Below are positions 1 through 9,124 of a stretch of 64,000 nt of DNA, piece after piece. The DNA comes from Pseudomonas sp. SCB32. Its GTDB lineage: Bacteria; Pseudomonadota; Gammaproteobacteria; Pseudomonadales; Pseudomonadaceae. A program made the translations under genes and the position numbers. The notes under the pieces are model-generated. The model had not been told where the DNA came from. It ran no database searches and saw nothing but the letters and a program-made list of their open reading frames with translations. Within the stretch, counting starts at the first letter, position 1; each line of letters starts with the position of its first letter. The DNA lies in assembly GCF_009189165.1 (NCBI RefSeq), contig NZ_CP045118.1, positions 3,038,001 through 3,102,000 on the forward strand, read 5' to 3'.

Positions 1-735
1 GAGGAGCGAAACATTCCTCGCTTCTGCATCGTTTCCCTTGGCGAGCAGATTCGCCTGCACGCGCTGCAGGGCAGGGTGGATACCTGCCAGACACTGTGGC
101 GACGGGTCGAGGCGGTGACTCCCCCGTGCGTCGATGATCCCGACAGTCTGCTGGGGCCGGAGTTGCGTCTGCAGGTGGGGCTCGCACGCGCCTATCTGTT
201 GCTGGCGAAACTGGACTGGTCCGAGCTGCAGGTATGCGCAGAGGATCTTCATGAACTCGCGAGCCGGATGCAGCGTGGCCGTGAGCGGGTTCAGGCGTTG
301 TTGTTCAAGGCTCTGGCGCTGCGCGAGACGGAGGGCGATGGTCTGGCCAGCCTGCAGGAGGCGCACAGTCTGGCGCAGGAATTCGGAATGTGCCGCATCC
401 TGGCCGACACCCACCCGCTACTGGCTCGCTGGCATCTGTCCGTGGAGAGTTCCGGAGCTGCGGCTGCCGCGCCCAAGGGCCTAGTGACGGAGCCCGCGGC
501 TCGTGCGCCCGTGGCCAAAGTGGCACCCAGCAGGCTGCTGACACCCAAGGAGCAGGAGATCCTGCAACTGCTGGCCCGCAACCTCACCAACAAGCAGATC
601 GCGCTTGCCCTCAACGTCGGTGAGGAGACGGTCAAATGGCATCTGAAGAATCTCTTCGGCAAGTTCCAGGCGGGCACACGCCGGCATGTGGTGGACCGTG
701 CCTACATGCTTGGCATCCTGGAGCTGGAACACTAA
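1..735 (+). CDS. LuxR-family (MalT-like) transcriptional regulator, C-terminal part
   Basis: The reading frame is open to the left edge, so the gene begins outside the window; the GTG at 76 is only an internal codon. About 244 C-terminal residues are visible. The last 65 or so form a LuxR-type helix-turn-helix (LLTPKEQEILQLLARNLTNK, then a recognition helix with EETVKWHLKNLF). The part before it is Leu/Ala/Glu-rich and helical, as in the TPR-like arm of large MalT-type activators. By position it is the likely activator of the co-oriented DUF1302/DUF1329/RND cluster downstream; that role is inferred. HTH assignment is firm; the N-terminal ATPase domain cannot be seen. Confidence 0.85.
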   Translation, partial: EERNIPRFCIVSLGEQIRLHALQGRVDTCQTLWRRVEAVTPPCVDDPDSLLGPELRLQVGLARAYLLLAKLDWSELQVCAEDLHELASRMQRGRERVQALLFKALALRETEGDGLASLQEAHSLAQEFGMCRILADTHPLLARWHLSVESSGAAAAAPKGLVTEPAARAPVAKVAPSRLLTPKEQEILQLLARNLTNKQIALALNVGEETVKWHLKNLFGKFQAGTRRHVVDRAYMLGILELEH

Positions 736-1043
736 CCGTGTCTCAATCTCGCTCCGTGAACCCCTGAGCAGCAAGCCAGTCCTTGGCTGTTTCGCAGGCT
801 CGCAGGAGCCTGCTCCCAATCCCAAATCCCACCCGCAGGCCCGTTGCCTCTGCGCCGTGACTCACTGACTTTCAGCGATCCGCCAGCGCACGCCCATTGG
901 GGCGAGTGTGCCTTTCTCAGCCCATCCGCAGGTGCCCCCCCAGGCGTTGGGGGGGGAATCCTCGCCTTCCGAGAATACTTTCCCTCAACAGATTTCGAAC
1001 CTGACGGGAGCCTCCCCGCGGGTCGTTGACTAGGAAAGCAAGC
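736..1043. other. Intergenic region between LuxR regulator and thiolase-like gene
   Basis: No credible gene. It holds a short REP-like hairpin just after the regulator (GGAGC-CT-GCTCC at 805-816, with a CGCAGGAGCC context common in Pseudomonas intergenic repeats) and the C-tract/G-tract inverted element at 935-956 listed separately. A promoter for the downstream cluster most likely lies between 956 and 1030, but I cannot pick convincing -35/-10 boxes. Confidence 0.5.
935..956 (+). promoter_or_regulatory. C7-N7-G8 inverted tract, candidate activator site
   Basis: Seven C, the spacer AGGCGTT, then eight G, ending 87 bases before the ATG of the thiolase-like gene. The symmetry and the upstream position are what one expects of an activator site. 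Assigning it to the adjacent LuxR regulator is inference only. Confidence 0.4.
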
Positions 1044-2192
1044 ATGCCGGAACGAGTTCTGATCATAGGGGTTGGAGTAACGCCTTTCTCTGCGCCGCGC
1101 GCCGGCACTCCCTTGCTCGATCTCGTTGGGCGGGCAGCGCGAATGGCCCTTGAGGATGCTGGAATCGACGGGGACCTGGTTGACCAGGTCTTCATGTCAA
1201 GCGCAAACAGCGGCGTTGGGGTTTGCGAACAGTTGCTGGCGCAGACGGGCCTGGCCGGCCTGCCCATGTTCTGCATACGCGATGGGGGGGCATCCGCCAG
1301 TGCGGCGGTGCACCTCGCGCGCAACAGCATCCTGGCGGGGGAGGCGGAGGCGATTCTGGTCCTTGGCTTCGAGGACCTGCAGACGGGCTTTTCGAAGCAG
1401 AAGTTCTTCGGCCTGGACGGCTTCCCTCACGCAGAGCAGGGCGAGCTGATTCGGCCCGGCACCCCACTGGCCGTGATTGCGCAACGTGAGCACCCGGCGG
1501 CCCTGTATGCCGCGCAGATGAACTGGCTGCAGGTGCGCCTGGGGCTCACCGAGCTGTGTTTCGAGCGAGTCCTGGATCGGGCTCGTGCCCAGGCCCGCCT
1601 CAACCCGGGCGTCTGCACAGACACACTCGAGCGGGGGGCATGGTTTCCGCCCTACCTGAGCCCGCCTGCCCATGGCGCAGCGGCGGTGCTGCTGTGCTCG
1701 GAGGCCTTCGCCGCCCGATATGGCTTGCGCGGTGGGGTGGGCATCCTGACCTGCACGCGGGTTGGCGAACCGGTTTGCGAACTGGCCGATGGCAATCCGC
1801 TCGACCTTCTGGGGCGCTCCGCGACACGGCGCGCTGCCGAGCAGGCCTGCGCGCAGGCTGGGATCGGCGTGGAGGACCTCGACGTGATCGAACTGCACGA
1901 CCAGAGCGTGGGGGACTTCCTGGTCTCCAGCGCCGCGCTCGGTCTGTGCGAGGAGGAGGGGATGGCCGGGTTTGCGCTTCGCGCCCAGACCAGGCCCGCC
2001 GTCTGCCCATCGGGTGGACTGCTTGGATGCGGCTACGTGCCCGGGGCGAGCCCGCTGGCGCAGTTGGCGGAGCTGGTTCACCAGCTCCGTGGTGAGGCTG
2101 GAGATCGACAGGTACCGGGGGCGCGCACTGGCCTTCAGCACAGCGCCGCGGTCGGGCGCTCGGTCACGGTGGCGATTCTCCAGCGCCTTTGA
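1044..2192 (+). CDS. Thiolase-superfamily protein lacking the catalytic cysteine (lipid-transfer type)
   Basis: About 382 residues. ATG 1044 is preferred over the upstream TTG 1026 because AGGAAAG lies 5-6 bases before it. The chain follows the SCP-x/lipid-transfer thiolase fold: N-terminal VLIIGVGVTPFS, central ELHDQ, and C-terminal QLRGEAGDRQVPGAR. Compared with the intact thiolase at 16265-17503, the nucleophile block NACASGS reads DGGASAS (Cys replaced by Gly at about residue 82) and the GHPLGAT block reads GYVPGAS (His replaced by Tyr). It is therefore unlikely to be a thiolase. Ltp2-type side-chain aldolases are known thiolase-fold enzymes without this Cys, but they need a DUF35 partner, which I do not see. 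First gene of the DUF1302 run. Confidence 0.8.
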   Translation: MPERVLIIGVGVTPFSAPRAGTPLLDLVGRAARMALEDAGIDGDLVDQVFMSSANSGVGVCEQLLAQTGLAGLPMFCIRDGGASASAAVHLARNSILAGEAEAILVLGFEDLQTGFSKQKFFGLDGFPHAEQGELIRPGTPLAVIAQREHPAALYAAQMNWLQVRLGLTELCFERVLDRARAQARLNPGVCTDTLERGAWFPPYLSPPAHGAAAVLLCSEAFAARYGLRGGVGILTCTRVGEPVCELADGNPLDLLGRSATRRAAEQACAQAGIGVEDLDVIELHDQSVGDFLVSSAALGLCEEEGMAGFALRAQTRPAVCPSGGLLGCGYVPGASPLAQLAELVHQLRGEAGDRQVPGARTGLQHSAAVGRSVTVAILQRL

Positions 2193-2236
2193 AGTCTTGC
2201 TTGCAACAACGTCACAACAACTCAACGAGGATGACG

Positions 2237-4039
2237 ATGAAGAATAAGAACAATAAATCCTGTCACCACCTACCGCCGAGCCTGCTGGCATCGGCCGTGC
2301 TGGTCGGTCTTGGGATCATGCCTGCGCACGCTTTCGATTTCGACACGGGCGTGGAGGACCTCCAGGTACGCTTCGACAACACGGTCAAGCTGAACTACGC
2401 GCAGCGCGTGGAGAGTGCTAACTCCAAGCTGGCGAATGCCTGGAACAACAACGACGGCAACCGCAACTTCTCGGCGGGCAGCCCGGTCTCCCAGCGTGTC
2501 GACGTGCTGCACGAGCTCGACGTGGTCTACCGCCGCCAGTACGGCTTCCGGGTGAGCGGCAACACCTGGTACGACCATGCCTACGACAAGGTCGGCAGCT
2601 ACAACCCGGCGACCAACCAGCTGCAGGACGGCATGCCCGATTCGCACCGCCTGAGCAGCTACGCGGAGCGTTACTACAACGGGCCGTCCTCGGAATTTCT
2701 CGATGCCTTCGTGTTCGGCAGCATGGATATCGGCGAGGAGTCGCTGCTCAGTGCCAAGGCGGGGAGCCACACCCAGTACTGGGGCGAGAGCATCCTGGCC
2801 TTCGCCCATGGCAACAGCTACGGGCAGTCCGGCCTGGACATCGCCAAGGCCCTGGCGGTGCCCGGCACCGAGGCCAAGGAGCTGTTCATCCCGCGCGACC
2901 AGATTTCGCTCAACTTCACGCTGAACCCCGAGCTGTCCTTCGGCGCCCAATACTTCCTCGGCTGGGATGCCTCGCGCCTGCCTGAGTCCGGCACCTACCT
3001 GGGCTTCAACGATGCCATCCAGCATGGGAGCGACGATCTCTCGCTGATTGCCCAGCCCAATCCCATCTACGGCCTGGTCCCCGGCGCCCCGCAGTTCCTG
3101 CGCCTCACCGGCGGGCATACCTTCACGCCCGACAAGAGCGGCGATTACGGCGTGATGCTCAAGTGGAGCCCGGAGTGGCTCGACGGCACCTTCGGACTGT
3201 ACTACCGCAAGACCTCCGACATCCTGCCGAACCTCGTCCTGCAACCGACGGCCGTGGGCATGCCGCAACTGATGTCGGGCGTCGTCGGCGGCTACAATCA
3301 GTTCTACGTCGACGACATCGACATCTACGGCATCAGCCTGTCCAAGAGCATCGCCGGCGTCAGCGTCGGCATGGACTTGAACTACCGCGAGAACATGCCG
3401 CTGCTCAGCGTCCCGGCCACCGTCAATCCGAGCGCTCCGGCGGGCACTCCGGGCGTCATCGGCAGCTTCGACGGCGACAACGGCGTCGCCCGCGGCAAGA
3501 CGGTCCACGCGGTGGTCAACGGCCTGACCACCTTCGCCAACACCCCGGCATGGGACAGCGCTTCGCTGCTGGTGGAACTTGCCTACAGCCGCTGGCTGGA
3601 CGTGACGGACAACAAGCAGCTGTTCAAGGGCGAGGACTGGTACCGCGGCGTTGACAAGGTCACCCGCGACAACTATGTCCTGGGCGTCAACTTCACGCCC
3701 ACCTGGTACCAGGTCTTCCCAAGCGTCGACCTATATCTGCCGGCCACCTACAACGTGGGCCTCAACGGCAATTCCGCCGTGCAACTGGGGGGCAACGAGG
3801 ACACCGGCAGCTATTCCGTCGGCATCGGCGCCGACGTGCGCAACCAGTACCGCTTCGACCTGAAGTACGTGGACAACTTCGGCCCGTTCGACACCTGCGG
3901 GTCGCCGGTCGACGGCGCCACCCCGGGCGCCAACGGCAAGTACAACTGCACGCCGGGCCAGACCACCGCCTTCGCGGGCGTGCCGGCCCAGCTCAAGGAC
4001 CGTGGCATGGTCACCTTCACCTTCAAGACAACCTTCTGA
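2237..4039 (+). CDS. DUF1302 family outer-membrane protein
   Basis: About 600 residues. ATG 2237 has GAGG six bases upstream; the ATG at 2231 would sit directly on that site. A signal peptide (basic MKNKNNK start, hydrophobic stretch, cleavage after MPAHA) is followed by alternating polar/aromatic strand-like sequence rich in Tyr, Trp, Gly and Asn, ending in FTFKTTF with a C-terminal Phe as in outer-membrane barrels. Length and the immediately following DUF1329 gene match the DUF1302-DUF1329 pair common in Pseudomonas catabolic clusters for hydrophobic compounds. A role in substrate passage across the outer membrane is inferred from structure and context. Confidence 0.9.
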   Translation: MKNKNNKSCHHLPPSLLASAVLVGLGIMPAHAFDFDTGVEDLQVRFDNTVKLNYAQRVESANSKLANAWNNNDGNRNFSAGSPVSQRVDVLHELDVVYRRQYGFRVSGNTWYDHAYDKVGSYNPATNQLQDGMPDSHRLSSYAERYYNGPSSEFLDAFVFGSMDIGEESLLSAKAGSHTQYWGESILAFAHGNSYGQSGLDIAKALAVPGTEAKELFIPRDQISLNFTLNPELSFGAQYFLGWDASRLPESGTYLGFNDAIQHGSDDLSLIAQPNPIYGLVPGAPQFLRLTGGHTFTPDKSGDYGVMLKWSPEWLDGTFGLYYRKTSDILPNLVLQPTAVGMPQLMSGVVGGYNQFYVDDIDIYGISLSKSIAGVSVGMDLNYRENMPLLSVPATVNPSAPAGTPGVIGSFDGDNGVARGKTVHAVVNGLTTFANTPAWDSASLLVELAYSRWLDVTDNKQLFKGEDWYRGVDKVTRDNYVLGVNFTPTWYQVFPSVDLYLPATYNVGLNGNSAVQLGGNEDTGSYSVGIGADVRNQYRFDLKYVDNFGPFDTCGSPVDGATPGANGKYNCTPGQTTAFAGVPAQLKDRGMVTFTFKTTF

Positions 4040-4062
4040 CCTGCGTATCCAGGAGAACAGAA

Positions 4063-5427
4063 ATGGCCCTTATCAAATCCCTGATGGCCAGCGCGATGTC
4101 GCTCGCCATGGTCGCGGTCGCCCAGGCCGCCGTTTCGCCGGAACAGGCTGCCAAGCTCGGTCAGAGCCTTACCCCGGTGGGCGCCGAACAGGCCGGCAGT
4201 GCCGACGGTGAGATTCCCGCTTACAGCGGCGGCCTGACCACCCCGCCAGCGGGTTACCAGGCCGGCAGCTCGATGCGCGCGGACCCCTTCGCGAGCGAGA
4301 AAACACGGCTGGTGATCGACGGCAAGAATGCAGCCCAATATGCGGACAAGCTCACCGCCTCGACCCGCGAGCTGCTCAAGCGCTACCCGTCCTTCCACCT
4401 GGACGTGTACCCCACCCACCGCACCGTGGCGCTGCCGCAGCGCCTGCTGGACAACACCCGCAAGAATGCCATCGCGGCCCGCACCACGGGCGAAGGGCTG
4501 GCGCTGGAAAACGTCCTGCCGGGCGTGCCGTTCCCGATCCCCGGCAGTGGCTACGAGGCCATGTGGAACCACCTGTTGCGCTACCAGGGTTTCGCGATCA
4601 ACTCCAAGTACGACTCGTGGAACGTCGACTCGTCGGGCAACGCCACCCTGGCGACCACGGGCGACGCCTACCTGGAGTACCCGCTGTTTGATCCCAAGCG
4701 CAACGACGTTGCCGCCGCGCCCGAGGACATCTACTTCAAGACCAAGCTCTACTACCAGGGCCCGGCGCGCCGCGCGGGCGAGGCCATCCTGCTGGTCGAC
4801 GGGGTGAACCCGCTGGAGAAGGCCCGGCGCGGCTGGCAATACCTGCCCGGTCAGCGTCGCGTGAAGCTGGCGCCGGATATCGCCTACGACACCCCGAACC
4901 CCGGCTCCGCAGGCAGCTCCACCTATGACGACGCCTGGGTCTTCAACGGCGCGATGGACCGTTTCGACTTCAAGCTGGTGGGCAAGAAGGAGATGTACGT
5001 TCCGTACAACACCTACAAGCTGAACTACCACGCCAAGGCGGCCGACATCACCACGCCCAATCACGTCAACCCCGACCTGATGCGCTGGGAGCTGCACCGT
5101 GTGTGGGTGGTCGAGGCGACGCTCAAGCCGGGCAAGCGCCACATCTACAGCAAGCGCACCTTTTACATCGACGAGGACAGCTGGATCGCCCTGGCTTCGG
5201 ACGAGTACGACGCCCGTGGCCAGCTCTACCGTGGCGGCTTCGCCCACATGGCCTACAGCTACGACGCGCAGGCGCCGAACTCGGACAACCACATGATTTA
5301 CGACTTCGCCTCCGGCAGTTACAACATCACGGGTGTCTACGGCCCCTACGGCGGCGTGAAGTACATCGAGCCGCTCTCCAAGGCTCAGTGGGCCCCCGAA
5401 TCCCTGGCTGGAGCCGGTATCCGCTGA
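4063..5427 (+). CDS. DUF1329 family exported protein
   Basis: 454 residues, with AGGAGA seven bases before ATG 4063. Signal peptide MALIKSLMASAMSLAMVAVAQA, then a mature domain of the usual DUF1329 length with the typical opening (AAKLGQSLTPVGAE...AGSADGEIPAYSGG). DUF1329 proteins resemble LolB/LolA-type lipid-binding folds and nearly always follow a DUF1302 gene, as here (23-base gap). It probably hands a hydrophobic ligand between the DUF1302 barrel and the RND permease at 6590; this is inference. The family is certain, the ligand unknown. Confidence 0.92.
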   Translation: MALIKSLMASAMSLAMVAVAQAAVSPEQAAKLGQSLTPVGAEQAGSADGEIPAYSGGLTTPPAGYQAGSSMRADPFASEKTRLVIDGKNAAQYADKLTASTRELLKRYPSFHLDVYPTHRTVALPQRLLDNTRKNAIAARTTGEGLALENVLPGVPFPIPGSGYEAMWNHLLRYQGFAINSKYDSWNVDSSGNATLATTGDAYLEYPLFDPKRNDVAAAPEDIYFKTKLYYQGPARRAGEAILLVDGVNPLEKARRGWQYLPGQRRVKLAPDIAYDTPNPGSAGSSTYDDAWVFNGAMDRFDFKLVGKKEMYVPYNTYKLNYHAKAADITTPNHVNPDLMRWELHRVWVVEATLKPGKRHIYSKRTFYIDEDSWIALASDEYDARGQLYRGGFAHMAYSYDAQAPNSDNHMIYDFASGSYNITGVYGPYGGVKYIEPLSKAQWAPESLAGAGIR

Positions 5428-5440
5428 TAGCAGCGCCGCG

Positions 5441-5470
5441 CCATCGGAGTGCCTCGCGGTGCTCCGATGG
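5441..5470 (+). other. Intercistronic hairpin between DUF1329 and YCF48-like genes
   Basis: Perfect 9-base arms CCATCGGAG (5441-5449) and CTCCGATGG (5462-5470) lie in the 62-base gap. No T tract follows, so it looks more like an mRNA-stability or attenuation element within the operon than a terminator. Confidence 0.5.
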
Positions 5471-5489
5471 CCACGTACGAGATCAACGC

Positions 5490-6566
5490 ATGAGCATTTC
5501 CAAATGGGTCCTGTTGGCCGCCCTCGCGGCGGCGCTGTGTGCGCCGTTCTGCCGTCCGGTGGCGGCGCAGGGCTTCGTCGATGTCCTGGATACCCCCGCG
5601 CAGATGAGTCCCCTCGCGCAGCACGGCCTGCTGGTGGGGGTGACCCGTGCCGGCGAGCGCCTGGTGGCGGTCGGACAGCGCGGGCACATTCTCTACTCCG
5701 ATAACGGCGGTGAGCGTTGGCAGCAGGCCAGCGTGCCGGTCAGCTCGGACCTGGTGGCCGTGCACTTCCCCTCGGCCAGCCAGGGCTGGGCGGTGGGCCA
5801 CGACGGCGTGGTGCTGCACAGCAGCGATGGCGGCGTGACCTGGGAGCGGCAGTTCGACGGCCGCCAGGTCGGCCCGGCCATGCTCCGCCACTACCAGCCC
5901 CTAGCGCAGCGCGCGCCGGACGACGAGCGCCTGGCGACCCTGGTGGGCGAAGCCCAGCGGATGACGGAGGAGGGCGCCGACAAGCCGTTCCTCGATGTCT
6001 GGTTCGAGAACGAACGGGTCGGTTACATCGTCGGCGCGTTCAACCTGATCTTCCGCACCGAGGATGGCGGGCGCACCTGGACCCCCTGGATGGAACACAC
6101 CGACAACCCCAGTGCGCTCAATCTCTATGCCATCCGGCCGGTTGGTGACGAGCTCTATATCGTCGGCGAGCAGGGCCTGCTGCTGAAGCTCAATCACGCC
6201 ACGGGACGTTTCGAGGCCAGGCCCACGCCCTATAGCGGCAGCTTCTTCGGCATCCTCGGCAAGCCCGGCGTGGCGCTGGTCTACGGCCTGCGCGGCAACG
6301 TCTACCGCAGCATGGATGGCGGCGAGAACTGGAGCCAGGTCCAGACCGGCCTGCCGGTGAGCATCACCGCCGGCACCGAGCTGGCCGATGGCCGACTCGC
6401 GTTGTTCAGCCAGGCCGGCCACCTGCTGGTCAGCAGCGATGGCGGCAGCAGCTTCCAGTTGCAACCGCAGCCGGCCATGGCGCCGGTCGCCGGCGCCCAG
6501 TCCGCCGGCGCGAAAGGCCTGGTGCTGGTTGGCACCCGCGGCGTGCGTCAGTTGCCCGTCCAATGA
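5490..6566 (+). CDS. YCF48/BNR-repeat exported protein
   Basis: 358 residues from ATG 5490. The signal peptide (MSISKWVLLAALAAALCAPF... to VAAQ) identifies the start. The mature part has repeated beta-propeller motifs of the sialidase/BNR and photosystem-II-assembly YCF48 type: SDNGGERWQQ, SSDGGVTWER, TEDGGRTWTP, SMDGGENWSQ and SSDGGSSFQ. In proteobacteria such proteins recur between DUF1329 and MMPL-type RND genes. A periplasmic assembly or adaptor role for the DUF1302/DUF1329/RND complex is inferred; no enzymatic residues are evident. Confidence 0.85.
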   Translation: MSISKWVLLAALAAALCAPFCRPVAAQGFVDVLDTPAQMSPLAQHGLLVGVTRAGERLVAVGQRGHILYSDNGGERWQQASVPVSSDLVAVHFPSASQGWAVGHDGVVLHSSDGGVTWERQFDGRQVGPAMLRHYQPLAQRAPDDERLATLVGEAQRMTEEGADKPFLDVWFENERVGYIVGAFNLIFRTEDGGRTWTPWMEHTDNPSALNLYAIRPVGDELYIVGEQGLLLKLNHATGRFEARPTPYSGSFFGILGKPGVALVYGLRGNVYRSMDGGENWSQVQTGLPVSITAGTELADGRLALFSQAGHLLVSSDGGSSFQLQPQPAMAPVAGAQSAGAKGLVLVGTRGVRQLPVQ

Positions 6567-6589
6567 TCCCGAACCCGGAGAGATAGCCA

Positions 6590-8992
6590 ATGGGTAATTA
6601 CGAGCACGACAGCATGCCGGTGGTACGGGAGCTGCGGGGCTTTGACGCGCGTTCGGGTAACCTGCTGGAACGCATCATCTTCAACAACCGCCTGGTGGTG
6701 GTGCTGGTCTGCGCCCTGATCACCCTGGTACTCGGCTACGCGGCGGCCACCCGCCTGAGCCTGACCGCCAGCTTCGAGAAGATGCTGCCGCAGAGCCAGC
6801 CTTTCATCCGCAACTACCTGGACAACCGCGACTCCCTGCGCGGCCTGGGCAATGCCGTGCGGGTGGTGGTGGAGAACACCCGCGGCGACATCTTCGACCC
6901 GGCCTACCTGCAAGCGCTACGGGAGATCAACGACGAGCTATTCGTGACGCCCGGCGTCGACCGCGCCTGGATGAAGTCGTTGTGGACGCCGGCGGTACGC
7001 TGGACGGAGGTGACCGAAGAGGGCTTCCAGGGCGGGCCGGTGATGCCGGATTCCTACGATGGCTCGTCGGCCAGCGTCGAACAGCTGCGCATGAACATTG
7101 CCCGCTCCGGCATCGTCGGCAGCCTGGTCGGCAACAACTTCCGCTCCAGCATGATCTTCGTGCCGCTGCTGGAGAAGGACCCGGTCACCGGCCAGGCCAT
7201 CGACTACCATGCCTTCTCCAAGGTCCTGGAGGAGAAGCTCAGGGCCAAGTACGAGGCCGCAAACGACGGGGCGCTCAAGGTCCGCGTGATCGGCTTCGCC
7301 AAGCTCATCGGCGACCTGCTCGACGGCCTGCTGCAGGTCATGGCGTACTTCGCCGCCGCCGCGGTGATCGCCGCGCTCATCATCTATGCCTACACCCGCT
7401 GCGTGCGCAGCACCACGCTGGTGATCTGCTGTTCCCTGGTGGCGGTGGTCTGGCAGCTGGGGCTGGTCACGCTGCTGGGCTATTCGCTCGACCCGTTCTC
7501 GATCCTGGTGCCGTTCCTGGTGTTCGCCATCGGTGTGTCCCACGGCGCGCAGAAAATGAACGGCATCATGCAGGACGTGGGGCGCGGCACTCACCAGCTG
7601 GTGGCCGCGCGCTACACCTTCCGCCGCCTGTTCCTGGCCGGGCTTACCGCACTGATGGCCGACGCCGTGGGCTTCGCGGTACTGATGCTGATCGACATCC
7701 CGGTCATCCAGGACCTGGCCATCACCGCCAGCGTCGGCGTGGCGGTGCTGATCTTCACCAACCTGGTGTTGCTGCCGGTGCTGCTCTCCTATTGCGGCGT
7801 CAGCCCGCGTGCCGCCGCGCGCAGCCTGCAGCACGAGCGCGAGGAAGTGCGCGGCAAGGGCCTGGGCGCAGTCTGGAGCTTGCTGGACCGCTTCACCGAG
7901 CGGCGCTGGGCGACCGTGACCCTGCTGGTGGCCAGCGCGCTGGCCGTGGGTGGCTTCCTCGTCAGCCTGCACCTGAAGATCGGCGACCTCGACCCCGGCG
8001 CTCCGGAGCTGCGGGCCGACTCGCGCTACAACCTGGACAATGCCTACATCACCGCCAACTACTCGCTGTCCAGCGACCTGTTCGCGGTGATGCTGAAGAC
8101 CCCCAAGGAAGGCTGCCTGAAGTATGAAAGCCTGATTGAGGCCGACCGGCTGGGCTGGCTGCTGCAGCAGCAGACGGGCGTGCAGACCACCGTCTCGCTG
8201 GTCAACGCGGTGCGGCAGATCACGGCGGGCTCCTACGAGGGCAACCCGAAGTGGCTGACCATCGCGCGCAACCAGAACGTGCTGAACTACGGTGCCCAGC
8301 AGGCGTCGGTGAACAACCCTGAGCTGTTCAACACCGACTGCTCGATGATGCCCATCGTGGCCTACCTGGCCGATCACAAGGCCGAGACCCTGGATCACAT
8401 GGTCAAGGTGGCCGAAGGCTTCGTGCGCGAGCACAGCACCGACCAGCGGCAGTTCATGCTGGTCGCCGGCAGCGCGGGGATCGAGGCCGCCACCAATATC
8501 GTGGTGCGCGAGGCCAACCGGATCATGCTGCTGTACGTCTATGCCGCGGTGATCCTGCTGTGCTTCGTGACCTTCCGCAGCTGGCGCGCGGTGCTGGTGG
8601 CAGTGTTGCCGCTGATGCTCACCTCGATCCTCTGCGAGGCGCTGATGGTCTGGCTGGGCATGGGGGTGAAGGTCGCCACGCTGCCGGTGATCGCGCTGGG
8701 TGTTGGCATCGGTGTCGACTACGCGCTCTACCTGCTCAGCGTGCAGCTGGCCCAGCAGCGCGCCGGCGTACCGCTGGCCGCCGCCTACCGCAATGCGGTG
8801 GCCTTCACCGGCAAGGTGGTCGCGCTGGTGGGTGTGACCCTGGCCGCCGGCGTGGTGACCTGGGCCTGGTCGCCGATCAAGTTCCAGGCCGACATGGGCA
8901 TCCTGCTGACCTTCATGTTCCTCTGGAACATGATCGGCGCCCTGGTGCTGATTCCGGCGCTGTCGCACTTCCTGCTGAGAAAGGCCCCCTGA
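6590..8992 (+). CDS. RND/MMPL-type inner-membrane transporter
   Basis: 800 residues, 23 bases after the YCF48-like gene, with GGAGAG before the ATG. It has the duplicated RND layout: a single N-terminal membrane helix (LVVVLVCALITLVLGY), a large periplasmic loop (about 50-240), a five-helix block (about 245-400), a helix around 440, a second periplasmic loop (about 460-640) and a second five-helix block to the end. The second block contains the SSD/MMPL-like segment GVGIGVDYALYLLSVQLA. At 800 residues it is shorter than drug-efflux RND pumps and matches the hopanoid/MMPL-like class associated with DUF1302/DUF1329. Likely moves a lipid-like substrate; direction not determinable. Confidence 0.9.
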   Translation: MGNYEHDSMPVVRELRGFDARSGNLLERIIFNNRLVVVLVCALITLVLGYAAATRLSLTASFEKMLPQSQPFIRNYLDNRDSLRGLGNAVRVVVENTRGDIFDPAYLQALREINDELFVTPGVDRAWMKSLWTPAVRWTEVTEEGFQGGPVMPDSYDGSSASVEQLRMNIARSGIVGSLVGNNFRSSMIFVPLLEKDPVTGQAIDYHAFSKVLEEKLRAKYEAANDGALKVRVIGFAKLIGDLLDGLLQVMAYFAAAAVIAALIIYAYTRCVRSTTLVICCSLVAVVWQLGLVTLLGYSLDPFSILVPFLVFAIGVSHGAQKMNGIMQDVGRGTHQLVAARYTFRRLFLAGLTALMADAVGFAVLMLIDIPVIQDLAITASVGVAVLIFTNLVLLPVLLSYCGVSPRAAARSLQHEREEVRGKGLGAVWSLLDRFTERRWATVTLLVASALAVGGFLVSLHLKIGDLDPGAPELRADSRYNLDNAYITANYSLSSDLFAVMLKTPKEGCLKYESLIEADRLGWLLQQQTGVQTTVSLVNAVRQITAGSYEGNPKWLTIARNQNVLNYGAQQASVNNPELFNTDCSMMPIVAYLADHKAETLDHMVKVAEGFVREHSTDQRQFMLVAGSAGIEAATNIVVREANRIMLLYVYAAVILLCFVTFRSWRAVLVAVLPLMLTSILCEALMVWLGMGVKVATLPVIALGVGIGVDYALYLLSVQLAQQRAGVPLAAAYRNAVAFTGKVVALVGVTLAAGVVTWAWSPIKFQADMGILLTFMFLWNMIGALVLIPALSHFLLRKAP

Positions 8993-9006
8993 CCCCGGGG
9001 CCTGCC

Positions 9007-9052
9007 AATGACTCCGGGGAGCGCGAGACCTTCGTCGGCTCCCCGGTCATTT
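9007..9052 (+). terminator. Probable transcription terminator after RND gene
   Basis: AATGAC-T-CCGGGGAGC and GCTCCCCGG-TCATT pair around a 15-base loop with a small bulge, and TTTC follows. It lies directly downstream of the RND stop and separates the cluster from the phosphatase gene. The T run is short. Confidence 0.5.
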
Positions 9053-9124
9053 CGAGGAACCGGAGCATGCACCGGGAATCGAATCTGGTGGATACTCTCC
9101 CGGCATAACCTCGAGAGAGTACCT

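Noticed and set aside
1031..1037. TAGGAAA resembling an inverted BvgA heptad before the thiolase-like gene
   Set aside because: It is simply the ribosome binding site of that gene and lies far from the adhesion locus.
3811..5292. 493-codon minus-strand frame opposite DUF1302/DUF1329
   Set aside because: Spans two real genes on the other strand and has a shadow-like composition.
6938..8968. 676-codon minus-strand frame opposite the RND gene
   Set aside because: His/Gln/Arg-rich composition typical of antisense shadows; no start context.
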